A stretch of 64,000 bases of DNA, from assembly GCA_023251555.1 (NCBI GenBank), contig JAHEYN010000010.1, positions 44,323 to 108,322 on the forward strand. The letters are read 5' to 3'. The translations under genes were made by a program, and so were the position numbers. This document shows positions 1-10,441 of the stretch, piece by piece (within the stretch, counting starts at the first letter, position 1; each line of letters starts with the position of its first letter). This DNA comes from Bacteroidota bacterium. Lineage in GTDB: Bacteria; Bacteroidota; Bacteroidia; AKYH767-A; JAHEYN01. Below the pieces are notes generated by a model. That model was not told the origin of the DNA and ran no database searches. It worked only from the letters and a program-made list of their open reading frames with translations.

Positions 1-1266
1 TACAGGCTCGGATCACATATTGTTCTTCCGGGCGTGGATCCTTCTGAATTATCTAACTTGAAAAATCAAACATCGGGCGGCATTCTGGGTTTGCTGGATA
101 TGTTTGCCGGTGGGGCATTTTCCCAGGCGTCAGTTTTTGCTCTTGGCATAATGCCTTATATCTCAGCTTCCATTGTAGTACAACTTCTTGGTATAGCGAT
201 TCCTTATTTCCAAAAACTTCAGAAGGAGGGGGAGAGCGGAAGAAGAAAAATAAATCAAATTACAAGATACCTTACTGTACTTATTACAGCTTTCCAGGCT
301 CCTGGATATCTTGTAAATCTTAAAGCCCAAGCTCCGTCGGCTATCATTTCTATAACGCACCCGGAAATTGTATCTCCGTTTACATTCTGGTTTACAGCAA
401 TCGTAATGCTTGTAACAGGGACAATGTTTGTGATGTGGCTTGGTGAAAAAATCACAGATAAGGGTATTGGAAACGGTATATCCATGATTATTATGATTGG
501 CATTATTGCCCGGCTGCCGGCATCGCTATGGGCTGAATTCAATTCCAGGCTTACAAGCGGAGGTTTGATAGCTTTTCTTATTGAAATAGTTGCGCTCGCA
601 GGTGTAATAATTATGGTTATCCTTCTTGTGCAGGGAACAAGGAGGATACCTGTCCAAATAGCGAAAAAAATAGTTGGGAATAAGCAATATGGAGGTGTGC
701 GGCAGTACATCCCTTTAAAGGTAAATGCTGCAGGTGTAATGCCGATTATATTTGCACAGGCAATTATGTTTATTCCTGTAACAATTGCACAGTTCTTTCC
801 GGAATCAAGTGCATCCCAGGGAGTTGCTTCTGCTTTTACCAATTTCACTTCGTTTTCTTATAATATAACCTTTGCGCTTCTCATCATATTATTTACATAT
901 TTTTATACAGCTGTATCAGTCAACTCTAACCAGATGGCAGAAGATATGAAAAGGAATGGGGGCTTTATTCCAGGTGTTAAACCGGGTAGGAAAACAGCTG
1001 AATTTATCGATAGCGTTATGTCAAAAATTACACTACCAGGTTCACTTTTTCTAGCACTGGTAGCGATTCTTCCTACCTTTGCAATTATTGTTGGAATCAG
1101 TAGTAATTTCGCTCACTTTTATGGAGGCACATCGCTTCTCATACTTGTAGGTGTTGTGCTTGATACGTTACAGCAGATAGAAAGTCACTTGCTGATGCGT
1201 CATTATGACGGCCTGATGAAATCCGGACGGATAAAAGGGAGAACAGCAGTAGGGGCTGCCATGTAA
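1..1266 (+). CDS. secY: Protein translocase subunit SecY (5' partial)
   Basis: SecY is the channel subunit of the SecYEG inner-membrane translocon, which exports unfolded proteins and inserts membrane proteins. The frame is open from base 1 (YRLGSHIVLPGVDP, a typical early SecY segment), so about 30 N-terminal residues lie outside the window; 421 residues are visible. Recognisable SecY parts include the plug/second helix region (GIMPYISASIVVQLLG), a cytoplasmic loop with GGVRQYIPLKVNAAGVMP, and the C-terminal HLLMRHYDGLM segment. It ends one base before map, as expected in a spc operon that continues into the alpha operon. Confidence is high. Confidence 0.97.
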   Translation, partial: YRLGSHIVLPGVDPSELSNLKNQTSGGILGLLDMFAGGAFSQASVFALGIMPYISASIVVQLLGIAIPYFQKLQKEGESGRRKINQITRYLTVLITAFQAPGYLVNLKAQAPSAIISITHPEIVSPFTFWFTAIVMLVTGTMFVMWLGEKITDKGIGNGISMIIMIGIIARLPASLWAEFNSRLTSGGLIAFLIEIVALAGVIIMVILLVQGTRRIPVQIAKKIVGNKQYGGVRQYIPLKVNAAGVMPIIFAQAIMFIPVTIAQFFPESSASQGVASAFTNFTSFSYNITFALLIILFTYFYTAVSVNSNQMAEDMKRNGGFIPGVKPGRKTAEFIDSVMSKITLPGSLFLALVAILPTFAIIVGISSNFAHFYGGTSLLILVGVVLDTLQQIESHLLMRHYDGLMKSGRIKGRTAVGAAM

Positions 1267-1267
1267 A

Positions 1268-2041
1268 ATGGTATATTGTAAGACGGACGAAGAGGTTGAG
1301 TTAATAAGAGAAAGTTCTTTACTTGTTGCAAAAACACTTGCGGAGGTTGCAAAAGCAATCCGCCCCGGAATCCAGACTGTTGATATTGACAGGTTGGCAG
1401 AAGAATATATAAAGGATCATGGGGCGCTTCCTGCCTTTAAAGGCTACCGGGGATTTCCGTATACTTTGTGCATTTCATTAAATGCAGAAGTTGTACATGG
1501 AATGCCTTCCGACCGTGAATTGAAAGAAGGAGACATTCTTTCAGTTGATTGTGGTGTTCTTAAAAACCATTTCTATGGGGATTCGGCATATACTTTCCCC
1601 GTTGGTCTTATTGATGAATCAAAGGCGAGATTGCTTCATGTGACCAGAGAATGCTTAATGATGGGGATTGCCAAGGCCATTGAAGGATACAGGATTGGTG
1701 ATATAAGTTCGGCTATACAGGAACATGCAGAGAAAAACGGATATGGTGTAGTAAGAGAATTGGTTGGACATGGGATTGGAAAAAATTTACATGAAAGTCC
1801 TGAGGTGCCCAACTATGGGAAAAAGGGGACTGGCATGAAACTGAAGGAAGGGATGGTAATTGCAATTGAGCCAATGATTAATATGGGAAGACGGGAAGTT
1901 CGGGAAGAAAAGGATGGCTGGACAATAACTACAAAAGATGGCTTGCCTTCAGCTCATTATGAACACACAGTTGCAATAAGAAAAGATAAAACGGATGTAT
2001 TGACAACATTCAATTATATTGAAGAAGCATTAAATAAGTAA
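1268..2041 (+). CDS. map: Methionine aminopeptidase, type I
   Basis: This enzyme removes the initiator methionine from nascent proteins whose second residue is small. The 257-residue length is normal for type I. The five metal ligands can be placed at Asp94, Asp105, His168, Glu201 and Glu232, and His78 lies in VVHGMP. It follows secY by one base and precedes infA by one base, so the three are cotranscribed and probably translationally coupled. The conserved [11 protein letters not shown] block makes the assignment secure. Confidence 0.97.
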   Translation: MVYCKTDEEVELIRESSLLVAKTLAEVAKAIRPGIQTVDIDRLAEEYIKDHGALPAFKGYRGFPYTLCISLNAEVVHGMPSDRELKEGDILSVDCGVLKNHFYGDSAYTFPVGLIDESKARLLHVTRECLMMGIAKAIEGYRIGDISSAIQEHAEKNGYGVVRELVGHGIGKNLHESPEVPNYGKKGTGMKLKEGMVIAIEPMINMGRREVREEKDGWTITTKDGLPSAHYEHTVAIRKDKTDVLTTFNYIEEALNK

Positions 2042-2042
2042 T

Positions 2043-2261
2043 ATGGCCAAACAGGCTTCAATAGAACAGGATGGTACTATAAAGGAAGCATTATCAAATG
2101 CGATGTTTCGAGTTGAACTGGAGAATGGGCATGAGATAATTGCTCATATATCCGGAAAGATGAGAATGCACTACATTAAAATACTGCCGGGAGATAAGGT
2201 GAAAGTTGAGATATCTCCTTACGATTTGACAAAGGGAAGAATAACATACAGGTACAAATAA
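2043..2261 (+). CDS. infA: Translation initiation factor IF-1
   Basis: IF-1 binds the A site of the 30S subunit during initiation. The 72-residue protein is one OB-fold domain containing the family signatures [20 protein letters not shown] and [10 protein letters not shown]. Its position between map and rpmJ is the usual one. No Shine-Dalgarno sequence is visible in the single base that separates it from map, so translation probably depends on coupling. Confidence 0.96.
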   Translation: MAKQASIEQDGTIKEALSNAMFRVELENGHEIIAHISGKMRMHYIKILPGDKVKVEISPYDLTKGRITYRYK

Positions 2262-2271
2262 TTAGTTTACT

Positions 2272-2388
2272 ATGAAAGTAAAGCCTTCAATAAAGAAAAG
2301 AAGCACAGATTGTAAAATCGTCCGCCGAAAGGGGAGATTGTATGTAATCAATAAAAAAAATCCTCGCTTCAAACAGCGCCAAGGATAA
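2272..2388 (+). CDS. rpmJ: 50S ribosomal protein L36 (bL36)
   Basis: A 38-codon gene encodes [10 protein letters not shown] at its start and ends NPRFKQRQG, the standard L36 ends. Only one cysteine remains (in TDCKIVRR), so this is the zinc-free C-minus form rather than the zinc-ribbon form with three Cys and one His. It lies ten bases after infA and 23 bases before rpsM, the usual place in a spc/alpha operon. Confidence 0.95.
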   Translation: MKVKPSIKKRSTDCKIVRRKGRLYVINKKNPRFKQRQG

Positions 2389-2411
2389 TATAACCAATTA
2401 AATATTAAAAT

Positions 2412-2789
2412 ATGGCAAGGATAGCAGGTATTGATTTACCGAAAAATAAAAGAGGGGAGATTGGTCTCACATACATATATGGTATTGGCCGCAGCAATGC
2501 CCGGAAGATACTAAATGAAGCCGGTGTGGATCTTAATACCAAGGTCCAGGATTGGACCGACTTACAGCTTACGAGGATCAGATCTGTGATTACAGAAAAA
2601 TATAAAGTGGAGGGATCGCTTCGTTCCGAAACGCAACTTAACATCAAGCGGTTGATAGATATTAACACATACCGTGGCCTGCGTCATAAGAGAGGCCTTC
2701 CTGTCAGGGGTCAGAGAACTAGGACTAATTGCAGGACCCGAAAAGGAAGACGTAAAACAGTCGCAAACAAAAAAATGGTAACAAAATAA
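2412..2789 (+). CDS. rpsM: 30S ribosomal protein S13 (uS13)
   Basis: S13 sits in the 30S head and contacts the P-site tRNA and the 50S subunit. The 125-residue protein shows the helix-two-turns-helix start [20 protein letters not shown], the YGIGRSNA motif, and the basic tail [20 protein letters not shown] that reaches the tRNA. It opens the S13-S11-S4-RpoA-L17 order of the alpha operon. Confidence 0.97.
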   Translation: MARIAGIDLPKNKRGEIGLTYIYGIGRSNARKILNEAGVDLNTKVQDWTDLQLTRIRSVITEKYKVEGSLRSETQLNIKRLIDINTYRGLRHKRGLPVRGQRTRTNCRTRKGRRKTVANKKMVTK

Positions 2790-2801
2790 AACATAATTGA
2801 G

Positions 2802-3230
2802 ATGGCTAATACAGGGAATACGAATAGTAGTAATACGCAATCAGCAGCTCCGGTTAAGGTTGCCAGGAAAAAAAATGTAAAAGTGGATCCGGTTGGCGTG
2901 GCTCATATAAATGCCACATTCAACAACATCATTATTTCACTTACAAACCAGTCTGGGCAGGTAATATCGGGTGCTTCTGCGGGAAAGATGGGGTTCAGGG
3001 GATCGAAAAAAAATACTCCATATGCAGCTCAGCTTGCGGCCGGTGAATGTGCAAGATCCGCTTATGATATGGGATTGAGAAGGGTAAAGGTTCTTGTTAA
3101 GGGGCCTGGTTCAGGCAGAGAGTCTGCAATAAGGACATTACATAATTCAGGAATAGAAGTGGTAGAAATTATTGATGTTACTCCCATCCCTCACAATGGA
3201 TGCCGCCCTCCGAAAAAAAGACGTGTTTAA
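2802..3230 (+). CDS. rpsK: 30S ribosomal protein S11 (uS11)
   Basis: S11 forms part of the platform of the 30S subunit near the mRNA exit. The core ([54 protein letters not shown]) is fully conserved. The protein is 142 residues because of an N-terminal extension of about 20 residues rich in Asn, Thr and Ser before the basic VARKKNVKV stretch. It follows rpsM by 12 bases. Confidence 0.97.
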   Translation: MANTGNTNSSNTQSAAPVKVARKKNVKVDPVGVAHINATFNNIIISLTNQSGQVISGASAGKMGFRGSKKNTPYAAQLAAGECARSAYDMGLRRVKVLVKGPGSGRESAIRTLHNSGIEVVEIIDVTPIPHNGCRPPKKRRV

Positions 3231-3246
3231 ATAAAAAAGAAAAATT

Positions 3247-3852
3247 ATGGCAAGGTATACAGGTCCAAGATCAAGAATTTCAAGAAAATTCAGAGAGCCT
3301 ATTTTTGGTGCGGATAAGTATTTTGAAAAAAAGAATTATCCTCCCGGAATGCACGGTCAGTCAAAGAAAAGGGCTAAACAATCGGAATATTCTGTACAGC
3401 TTCAGGAAAAGCAAAAAGTAAAATATACTTACGGTATATTAGAGCGGCAGTTCTCCCGGCTGTTTGAGCTTGCTTCCCGTAAAGAAGGAATTACAGGTGA
3501 AAATCTTCTCAGGCTTATTGAGTCACGCCTTGATAATACAGTTTACCGTATGGGGATTGCCCCTTCAAGAGCTGCTGCGAGGCAGGTGGTTGGGCACCGT
3601 CATATTTCAGTGAATGGGAAAATGGTAAATATTCCCTCATATCTTTTAAAGCCAGGAGATATTATTTCAGTCAGAGAAAGGTCTAAAGCTCTTGAGTCTA
3701 TAAATCAGTCCCTTTCATCGAAATTGAATAAATACCCGTGGCTGGAATGGGATGATAAAGCGATGACTGGAAAATTTATGACTTTCCCGGAACGTCAGCA
3801 GATACCGGAAAACATTAAAGAGCAGCTTATTGTGGAGTTATATTCTAAGTAA
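3247..3852 (+). CDS. rpsD: 30S ribosomal protein S4 (uS4)
   Basis: S4 is a primary 16S rRNA binder that nucleates 30S assembly. The 201-residue protein starts [20 protein letters not shown] and has an S4 RNA-binding domain at about residues 91-150 ([31 protein letters not shown]). The N-terminal zinc-binding cysteines of some S4 proteins are absent, so it is a C-minus form. In enteric bacteria S4 represses this operon; I see no sequence evidence for or against that here. Confidence 0.97.
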   Translation: MARYTGPRSRISRKFREPIFGADKYFEKKNYPPGMHGQSKKRAKQSEYSVQLQEKQKVKYTYGILERQFSRLFELASRKEGITGENLLRLIESRLDNTVYRMGIAPSRAAARQVVGHRHISVNGKMVNIPSYLLKPGDIISVRERSKALESINQSLSSKLNKYPWLEWDDKAMTGKFMTFPERQQIPENIKEQLIVELYSK

Positions 3853-3885
3853 TAAATCAGGTTTAACAAATAATAAACAATAAAT

Positions 3886-4878
3886 ATGGCAATACTAGCA
3901 TTTCAGAAACCGGATAAGGTAATCATGTTGAATTCCAATGAAACACATGGAGAGTTTGAGTTTCGGCCACTGGAGCCGGGTTATGGGATAACTATTGGCA
4001 ATGCGCTGAGACGGATACTTCTGTCCTCGCTGGAAGGGTATGCCATAACATCGGTTAAGCTTTCAGGCGTTGATCATGAGTTTTCTACAATCAAAGGAGT
4101 TGTAGAAGATGTTGTGGAGGTGATACTTAACCTTAAGCAGGTAAGATTTAAAAAACAGATTGCCAATACTGAAAGTGAGAAAGTTGTGATATCCATAAAT
4201 GGAAAAGATGTATTCACAGCCGGAGATATCGGTCGTTTCACTTCTGCCTTCCAGGTATTAAACCCGGAGCTTGTAATCTGCAATATGGAAAAAAATGTGA
4301 AGTTTCAGATGGAACTTACCATTGATAAAGGAAGGGGTTATATTCCTTCTGAGGAAAACAAGTTCAGGACAAATTCTCATGGACAAATTCCCATCGATGC
4401 TATTTTCACACCTGTCAAAAATGTCAATTATACTGTTGAGAATTATCGTGTTGAACAAAAGACAGATTATGAAAAGTTGCTTATTGAATTAACAACGGAT
4501 GGGTCTATACATCCTAAAGATGCTCTGAAAGAGGCAGCCGAAGTGCTGATTCATCATTTTATGCTTTTCTCTGATGAGAAAATAACTCTTCAGTCAAAGG
4601 ATAAATCACCTACGGAGGAGTTTGATGAGACCTCACTTCACATGCGCCAGCTTTTGAAAACCAAACTTGTTGACCTTGATCTTTCTGTACGTGCTCTTAA
4701 TTGTCTGAAGGCTGCAGATGTCGAATCTCTTGGGGATCTGGTGACATACCACAAGAATGATCTTCTCAAGTTCAGGAATTTTGGTAAGAAGTCTCTTACG
4801 GAATTAGAAGAACTTGTAAGCGCAAAGGGGCTTACCTTTGGAATGAATCTTTCAAAATATAAATTAGATAAGGAGTAA
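3886..4878 (+). CDS. rpoA: DNA-directed RNA polymerase alpha subunit
   Basis: Alpha dimerises to nucleate assembly of RNA polymerase, and its C-terminal domain contacts activators and upstream DNA. The 330-residue protein has the N-terminal assembly domain (about residues 1-235, with [17 protein letters not shown]) and a C-terminal helix-hairpin-helix domain (about 255-325, with [20 protein letters not shown] and [11 protein letters not shown]). It sits between rpsD and rplQ, as in most bacteria. Beta and beta' are encoded in the same window at 43.8-52.0 kb. Confidence 0.98.
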   Translation: MAILAFQKPDKVIMLNSNETHGEFEFRPLEPGYGITIGNALRRILLSSLEGYAITSVKLSGVDHEFSTIKGVVEDVVEVILNLKQVRFKKQIANTESEKVVISINGKDVFTAGDIGRFTSAFQVLNPELVICNMEKNVKFQMELTIDKGRGYIPSEENKFRTNSHGQIPIDAIFTPVKNVNYTVENYRVEQKTDYEKLLIELTTDGSIHPKDALKEAAEVLIHHFMLFSDEKITLQSKDKSPTEEFDETSLHMRQLLKTKLVDLDLSVRALNCLKAADVESLGDLVTYHKNDLLKFRNFGKKSLTELEELVSAKGLTFGMNLSKYKLDKE

Positions 4879-4880
4879 CC

Positions 4881-5366
4881 ATGAGGCACGGTAAAAGATT
4901 TAATCATTTAGGCAGGAAAACAAATCATCGTAAGGCTTTATTGTCCAACTTGGCTTCTTCCCTTATACTCCATAAGCGGATTACAACTACGCTTGCCAAA
5001 GCGAGGGCACTGCGTACTTATATTGAACCGCTTATTACAAAATCCAAGACTGATTCTACCCATTCGAGGAGAGTAGTTTTCAGCTACCTGAAGGATAAAG
5101 ATGTGGTTTCTGCATTGTTCAGGGATGTTGCTGTAAAGATTGCTAACCGGCCGGGGGGATACACCCGCATTCTAAAGATCGGGAACCGACGGGGAGATAA
5201 TGCTGAGACATGCATTATTGAGTTTGTGGACTATAATGACAACATGTTAAAGGAAGGTCAGGATTCAAAGGTAAAAGTACAGAAGACAAGAAGGGGTGGA
5301 AAAAAAGCCAAGCCTTCACCTGCTTCTGAATCTTCTTCAGACACACCGGCGGCTGAAGATAAATAA
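4881..5366 (+). CDS. rplQ: 50S ribosomal protein L17 (bL17)
   Basis: L17 lies near the polypeptide exit of the 50S subunit. The conserved core covers about residues 1-115 ([20 protein letters not shown] at the start, [18 protein letters not shown] later). The protein is longer than the 120-residue minimum because of a roughly 45-residue tail that is first basic ([11 protein letters not shown]) and then rich in Ser, Ala and Pro. It begins two bases after rpoA and is the last gene before a clear terminator. Confidence 0.97.
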   Translation: MRHGKRFNHLGRKTNHRKALLSNLASSLILHKRITTTLAKARALRTYIEPLITKSKTDSTHSRRVVFSYLKDKDVVSALFRDVAVKIANRPGGYTRILKIGNRRGDNAETCIIEFVDYNDNMLKEGQDSKVKVQKTRRGGKKAKPSPASESSSDTPAAEDK

Positions 5367-5393
5367 AGCACCAACGCTACTTTTTAATTAATT

Positions 5394-5424
5394 AAGGATA
5401 AAGAGTTTCTCTTTATCCTTTTTT
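5394..5424 (+). terminator. Intrinsic terminator of the spc/alpha operon
   Basis: A perfect 12-bp stem (5394-5405 with 5409-5420, arms AAGGATAAAGAG and CTCTTTATCCTT) closes on a TTT loop and is followed by TTTTG. It begins 28 bases after the rplQ stop codon. The GC content is low but the stem is long and complete, so this is a convincing end for the ribosomal operon. Confidence 0.88.
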
Positions 5425-5480
5425 GTTAATAATTTTTCACTGAAACGTGTGTGCCGTATTAAAAATAATATTCATCTTTG

Positions 5481-6605
5481 ATGAGTACAAAGAACCAAAA
5501 GGTGAAGCATATTTCAGAACATCGTCAGGCGGTTTTGCTTTTAGAGGATGGAACTGTTTTTTATGGTAAGTCAGAAGGTGTTACAGGAATTGCCACAGGA
5601 GAAATTTGTTTCAATACAGGAATGACCGGTTACCAGGAAATTTTTACTGATCCATCATATTATGGACAAATCCTGGTCTCGACAAATGTTCATGTTGGTA
5701 ACTATGGTGTTCACGAAGTTGAAACTGAATCATCTTCCATAAAAATAGCTGGCCTAGTTTGTAGAAGCCTGTCTTCAGTATACTCCAGGAGATCTGCGCA
5801 GGCTTCTATAAATAAATATTTTGAAAGAGATAACATTGTTGCAATTTCAGGGATTGACACACGTGCCCTAGTGCGATATGTTAGGGATAAAGGGGCAATG
5901 AATGCAATCATTTCTTCGGAGGAACTGAATATTGAAAAGTTGAAAGAGCGGATGGCATTAATACCTTCAATGGCCGGTCTTGAGCTTTCTACCAGTGTAT
6001 CTACTTCTGTCCCTTATTTCGCAGGGAATGAGGGTGCTAAATATAAAGTGGCTGTGCTTGATTTTGGTGTAAAGGCTAACATTATAAGGAATATAACGGA
6101 TCGTGATTGTTTCGTACAGGTGTTTCCGGCGAAAACGAGTTATAAGGAAATGAAGCGATGGAATCCTGATGGTTACCTGCTTTCGAACGGTCCTGGAGAT
6201 CCTGCAGCAATGCCATATGTGGTTGGAACAGTCTCTGCCATACTTGAAGAGAATAAACCGATTTTTGGTATTTGTCTTGGACACCAGATACTTGCAGAAG
6301 CATGCGGGCTTGGAACCTATAAAATGCATATTGGGCATAGGGGGGCCAATCATCCTGTAAAAAACCTCTTGACTGGTAAGTGTGAGATTACATCGCAGAA
6401 CCACGGATTTAACGTAAGTGAAGAAGGGGTAAAAAAATCTTCAAAGGTGGAAGTGACACATGTGAACCTGAACGATAATACTATTGAAGGTCTCCGCGTG
6501 AAAGGGAAAAATGCGTTTTCTGTCCAATATCACCCTGAGGCATCGCCAGGTCCTCACGACTCAAGGTATCTTTTTGACCAGTTCATCGCCAGTATGAGCG
6601 AATAG
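5481..6605 (+). CDS. carA: Carbamoyl-phosphate synthase small subunit
   Basis: CarA hydrolyses glutamine and channels ammonia to CarB to make carbamoyl phosphate for arginine and pyrimidine synthesis. The N-terminal small-subunit domain (about residues 15-165) is followed by a class I glutamine amidotransferase domain, with nucleophile Cys265 in FGICLGHQIL and the His351/Glu353 pair in YHPEASPGP. I chose the ATG at 5481 over a TTG one codon upstream. carB is not in the window. It follows the L17 terminator and so probably has its own promoter, which I could not place with confidence. Confidence 0.95.
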   Translation: MSTKNQKVKHISEHRQAVLLLEDGTVFYGKSEGVTGIATGEICFNTGMTGYQEIFTDPSYYGQILVSTNVHVGNYGVHEVETESSSIKIAGLVCRSLSSVYSRRSAQASINKYFERDNIVAISGIDTRALVRYVRDKGAMNAIISSEELNIEKLKERMALIPSMAGLELSTSVSTSVPYFAGNEGAKYKVAVLDFGVKANIIRNITDRDCFVQVFPAKTSYKEMKRWNPDGYLLSNGPGDPAAMPYVVGTVSAILEENKPIFGICLGHQILAEACGLGTYKMHIGHRGANHPVKNLLTGKCEITSQNHGFNVSEEGVKKSSKVEVTHVNLNDNTIEGLRVKGKNAFSVQYHPEASPGPHDSRYLFDQFIASMSE

Positions 6606-6637
6606 TCATATACTTTTTCTTATTCGAAAAATAGCAG

Positions 6638-9121
6638 TTATTTTTTATACATCTCTCTTGCTGCCGAAAGGTCAAGAGCATTTTTAACTTTTCTGTTTTC
6701 GAGGGCAATATTCAGCACATCCATCATTCCTTTTACATAATGAAACTCCATATCAGATATATATTCTTTTTTGATTTCATCAATATCTTTCTTATTATCT
6801 GTACAGAGGATGATATTTTTAATGCCTGTACGTTTCGCTGCGAGAACTTTTTCTTTTATTCCTCCAACCGGAAGAACTCTTCCGCGGAGGGTGATTTCTC
6901 CTGTCATTGCAAGCTTTGATTTGACGGATTTCTGTGTGTAAACGGAAGCGAGTGCAGAAAGCATAGCAATTCCGGCAGAGGGACCATCCTTTGGAGTAGC
7001 TCCTTCCGGCACATGTATGTGAATGTCCCAGTGATTAAAAACGTCGGGATCAATATTGAGCGAACCACTGTTGGCTTTCAGGTAAGCCAGGGCAATTACT
7101 GCGGACTCTTTCATTATGTCTCCAAGGTTTCCTGTAAGAGTGAGTTTCCCTTTTCCCCTGCTAAGGCTGGCCTCAATGAAGAGGATATCTCCTCCTGCGG
7201 AAGTCCACGCGAGTCCGGTTACAACTCCTGGAATGTCTTTACTAAGGTACTTTTCCTTTTGAAAAATCGGTGCTCCAAGAATTCTTGTAATATCATTGCC
7301 GGAGAGTTTTTTGTTATAGTTTTCCTCTGTGGCAACGGATTTCGCAATGCTTCTCACCAGAGAAGCAATCCGTTTATCAAGATTCCTTACACCTGATTCA
7401 CGTGTGTACCGTTCAATGATTAATTCTATCAGGCCGGGAACAAGCTGGAATTGTTCTTTTTTGAGGCCGTGCGCATCAATCTGTTTCGGGATAAGATATT
7501 TGGAAGCGATTTGTATTTTTTCCTCTACGGTATATCCATTAATTTCTATAATTTCCATACGGTCTCTCAGGGCAGGTTGTATATTGGCCACCTGATTTGC
7601 CGTAGCTATAAACAATACCTTGGAGAGGTCGTAATCCACCTCGAGGTAATTATCATAAAACGAATTGTTTTGCTCGGGATCGAGTACTTCAAGCAGTGCA
7701 GATGAAGGATCTCCATGAAAGTCCCTATCAAGTTTATCAACTTCATCAAGAACGAAAACAGGATTGGATGACTGAGCTTTTTTGATGGATTGAATAATTC
7801 TTCCGGGCATCGCTCCAATATATGTTTTCCGGTGTCCTCTGATTTCTGCTTCGTCGCGCAGTCCACCGAGTGACATTCTCACGTATTTTCTTCCCAATGC
7901 CCGTGCGATGGATTTCCCAAGAGAGGTTTTCCCTACTCCCGGGGGGCCATAGAGGCAAAGGATTGGGGACTTCATATCTTTTTTTAGCTTCAGAACAGCA
8001 AGATATTCCAGAATCCGCGCCTTTACTTTTTCAAGACCGAAGTGATCCTCATTCAGAATTTTCTCGGCATGTTTCAGGTCAAAATTGTCATTGGTATATT
8101 CTTCCCATGGTACATCAAGCAGCATTTCCAGGTAATTCAGGATGACTGAATATTCCGCGGCTGCGGGGTTCATACGGTTCAGCCTCTCCAGTTCCTTATT
8201 AAAAGTATCTTCAGCCTGTTTACTCCATTTTTTCTTTTTCCCCCTTTCTCTTAAGTCATTGATTTCCTGGTCCATTGTTTTTACGCCCAGTTCTTCCTGG
8301 ATGGTTTTCATCTGCTGATGAAGAAAATACTCCCTTTGCTGCTTGTCAATATCGGTTCTGACCTTGGTTTGTATCTGGTTCTTTAGTTCCAGCATCTGGA
8401 GGTTTTTTGTAAGTTGCTGAAGTATGAGGGAGCCTTGTTCTCTTATGTCAGAGGTTTCCAACAGTTTTTGTTTGATATCAACTTCCGCATTCATATTGGA
8501 AGAAATGAAATTGATGAGAAAAGAAGGGCTTTCAATGTTTTTAACAGCAAATGCGGCTTCTGTAGGCATATTTGGAGAAAGCTGGATAATTTGGGTAGAA
8601 AGGTCTTTCAGGGAGCTTATCAAAGCAAGAAACTCTTTGTCTTTCGGAATAATCTTAGTGCTGTTATAAGGCAATATTTTTGCTTTGATATATGGGTCAT
8701 TTTGCACAAATTCTTTGAGCTCAAATCGCTGTCTTCCCTGTATGATAACGGTTGTGTTCCCATCGGGCATTTTTAACATCTTGATAATTAGTGCGATGGT
8801 GCCAACGGTGTTCAAATCTTTAAGAGCAGGATCTTCGATACTATTATTCTTCTGGGACACCACACCTATGGTTTTGTCTGCCTTGTATGCATCCTGGATG
8901 AGCCGTATGGATTTATCTCTTCCTACGGTAATGGGAATCACTACGCCGGGGAAGAGTACAGTGTTTCGGAGGGGAAGGATTGGCAAAACTTCCGAGAGGT
9001 TTTCTTTGTTCATCTGCTCTTCATCTTCCGCGCTTAGAAGGGGAATCAACTCTGCATCATCGTTGATAATGTTTGAGAACATGGGAAACTCTCCTAAAAT
9101 AAAATTATCTTTTTCAGTCAT
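6638..9121 (-). CDS. lon: ATP-dependent Lon protease
   Basis: Lon is a cytosolic AAA+ serine protease that degrades misfolded and regulatory proteins. The 827-residue protein has the N-terminal LAN substrate domain (about 45-250, PILPLRNTVLFPGVVIPI), a coiled central part, an AAA+ module with Walker A GPPGVGKT at 392-399 and Walker B VFVLDEVDK, and a C-terminal peptidase domain with nucleophile Ser715 in KDGPSAGIAM and the catalytic Lys near 758 in GGIKEKVLAAK. It is convergent with carA, with about 30 bases between the stops. No consensus heat-shock element was recognised upstream. Confidence 0.97.
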   Translation of the reverse strand: MTEKDNFILGEFPMFSNIINDDAELIPLLSAEDEEQMNKENLSEVLPILPLRNTVLFPGVVIPITVGRDKSIRLIQDAYKADKTIGVVSQKNNSIEDPALKDLNTVGTIALIIKMLKMPDGNTTVIIQGRQRFELKEFVQNDPYIKAKILPYNSTKIIPKDKEFLALISSLKDLSTQIIQLSPNMPTEAAFAVKNIESPSFLINFISSNMNAEVDIKQKLLETSDIREQGSLILQQLTKNLQMLELKNQIQTKVRTDIDKQQREYFLHQQMKTIQEELGVKTMDQEINDLRERGKKKKWSKQAEDTFNKELERLNRMNPAAAEYSVILNYLEMLLDVPWEEYTNDNFDLKHAEKILNEDHFGLEKVKARILEYLAVLKLKKDMKSPILCLYGPPGVGKTSLGKSIARALGRKYVRMSLGGLRDEAEIRGHRKTYIGAMPGRIIQSIKKAQSSNPVFVLDEVDKLDRDFHGDPSSALLEVLDPEQNNSFYDNYLEVDYDLSKVLFIATANQVANIQPALRDRMEIIEINGYTVEEKIQIASKYLIPKQIDAHGLKKEQFQLVPGLIELIIERYTRESGVRNLDKRIASLVRSIAKSVATEENYNKKLSGNDITRILGAPIFQKEKYLSKDIPGVVTGLAWTSAGGDILFIEASLSRGKGKLTLTGNLGDIMKESAVIALAYLKANSGSLNIDPDVFNHWDIHIHVPEGATPKDGPSAGIAMLSALASVYTQKSVKSKLAMTGEITLRGRVLPVGGIKEKVLAAKRTGIKNIILCTDNKKDIDEIKKEYISDMEFHYVKGMMDVLNIALENRKVKNALDLSAAREMYKK

Positions 9122-9241
9122 AATGTCATATATAAGTGTTTGTCATTACCAAACTATATGATAATGCTCTGTAAATCAGATTTTAGTTAATGTGTCTTTA
9201 ATAAGTCAATAGATGTGCCAGAAAAATAATGTGGCATTAAG

Positions 9242-10441
9242 TCATGACTTTTCCCAATAACGATAACGGGAAGTGGCATTATAAACGTGATGTAATATTT
9301 TTTCATCGGTATCTGTAAAGGAAACACTCCGTCTTTCAAAAACTCTTTTAGCTACTTCTACTGCCTGTCTGAAGTCAAAGGTGTTGAGGTTGTTTGCCCC
9401 ATCCCATGAAAAGGAAGGTATAAATTTTGCAGGGAACCCGGAACCAAAAATGTTGGCATTAACCCCTACGACAGTTCCGGTGTTAAACATACTGTTTATA
9501 GCGCATTTGGAATGATCGCCCATCATCAGACCGCAGAACTGGAGGCCGCTGTCTTCATAGCCTTCCTTCTCATAGCTCCATACTTTTACAGAGGAGTAGT
9601 TGTTTTTAAGATTGGAACTGTTGGTGTCAGCACCCAGGTTGCACCATTCTGCAATGACTGAGTTCCCGAGGAATCCATCATGGGCCTTGTTTGAGTTAGA
9701 GAAAAACACGGAGTTATTGATTTCTCCTCCAACTTTGCAATTCGGGCCTACTGTAGTGGGGCCGTATACCCTTGTTCCCATTTTAAGTGTTGCATTGTCA
9801 CATAGTGCAAAAGGTCCGCGTATGGTACAGCCTTCCATTACCTCTGCATTTTTGCCGATATAGATTGGGCCAAGAGAAGTGTTCATGGTAGAGCACTCCA
9901 CATTCGCCCCTTCCTCAATAAACACCGGTGCACCACCTATAACGGTATTGGTGTTGCTCAGGGTGATGGAGGATTTTCCAGCAGAGAGAAGGGAAAAGTC
10001 ATCTGACAGTGCCTGGCCGTTTTTTGAAAAAATATCCCAGTGATGAGAGAGTTTAAAGAAATCGCCCCGTACTTCCGTTTCTTTACTCCAATTAAAATCT
10101 TCCAAAGTTTTAATTCTTTTCACCTCTGAATTGTTTACCCTCATTGCGATAATATTCTTGCCTGCAACAAGGCCGCTGCCCTGACTCAATGAGGTTATTT
10201 GTTCTATAAGATTTGGAGAAGGTAAAACACTGCCATTAATAAGCAGGTTATCTTCCATTATAACCAGAGGGTATTTTTCACTGAGGTAGGATTCTGTAAG
10301 GGTGCTTGTTTTCTGTAAAAGATAGTGTTCCCACTTTTCTCTGATGGTAAGTATACCAATACGTATATCACAAACAGGCCTGGTGAAAGTAAAGGGTAAA
10401 AGATTAATCCTTGAGCGGTCGTCGAACAATATATAATTCAT
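9242..10441 (-). CDS. GlmU-like putative sugar-nucleotidyltransferase (Bacteroidota type)
   Basis: The 399-residue protein starts MNYILFDDRSRINLLPFTFT, which matches the Bacteroidota proteins called 'alternative' GlmU or UDP-N-acetylglucosamine pyrophosphorylase-related. The N-terminal half is a divergent nucleotidyltransferase-like region (TRPVCDIRIGILTIREKWE). The C-terminal half contains left-handed beta-helix hexapeptides (TIRGPFALCDNATLKMGTRV, GGEINNSVFFSNSNKAHDG). The canonical nucleotidyltransferase loop is not recognisable, so the reaction remains unproven; a role in UDP-GlcNAc synthesis is inferred from the family name only. It shares an upstream region with the divergent XRE gene. 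Confidence 0.82.
   Translation of the reverse strand: MNYILFDDRSRINLLPFTFTRPVCDIRIGILTIREKWEHYLLQKTSTLTESYLSEKYPLVIMEDNLLINGSVLPSPNLIEQITSLSQGSGLVAGKNIIAMRVNNSEVKRIKTLEDFNWSKETEVRGDFFKLSHHWDIFSKNGQALSDDFSLLSAGKSSITLSNTNTVIGGAPVFIEEGANVECSTMNTSLGPIYIGKNAEVMEGCTIRGPFALCDNATLKMGTRVYGPTTVGPNCKVGGEINNSVFFSNSNKAHDGFLGNSVIAEWCNLGADTNSSNLKNNYSSVKVWSYEKEGYEDSGLQFCGLMMGDHSKCAINSMFNTGTVVGVNANIFGSGFPAKFIPSFSWDGANNLNTFDFRQAVEVAKRVFERRSVSFTDTDEKILHHVYNATSRYRYWEKS

Noticed and set aside
5473..5480. CATCTTTG directly before the carA ATG as a leaderless promoter
   Set aside because: It lacks the first T of TAnnTTTG, abuts the ATG with no spacer, and no -33 box is present.
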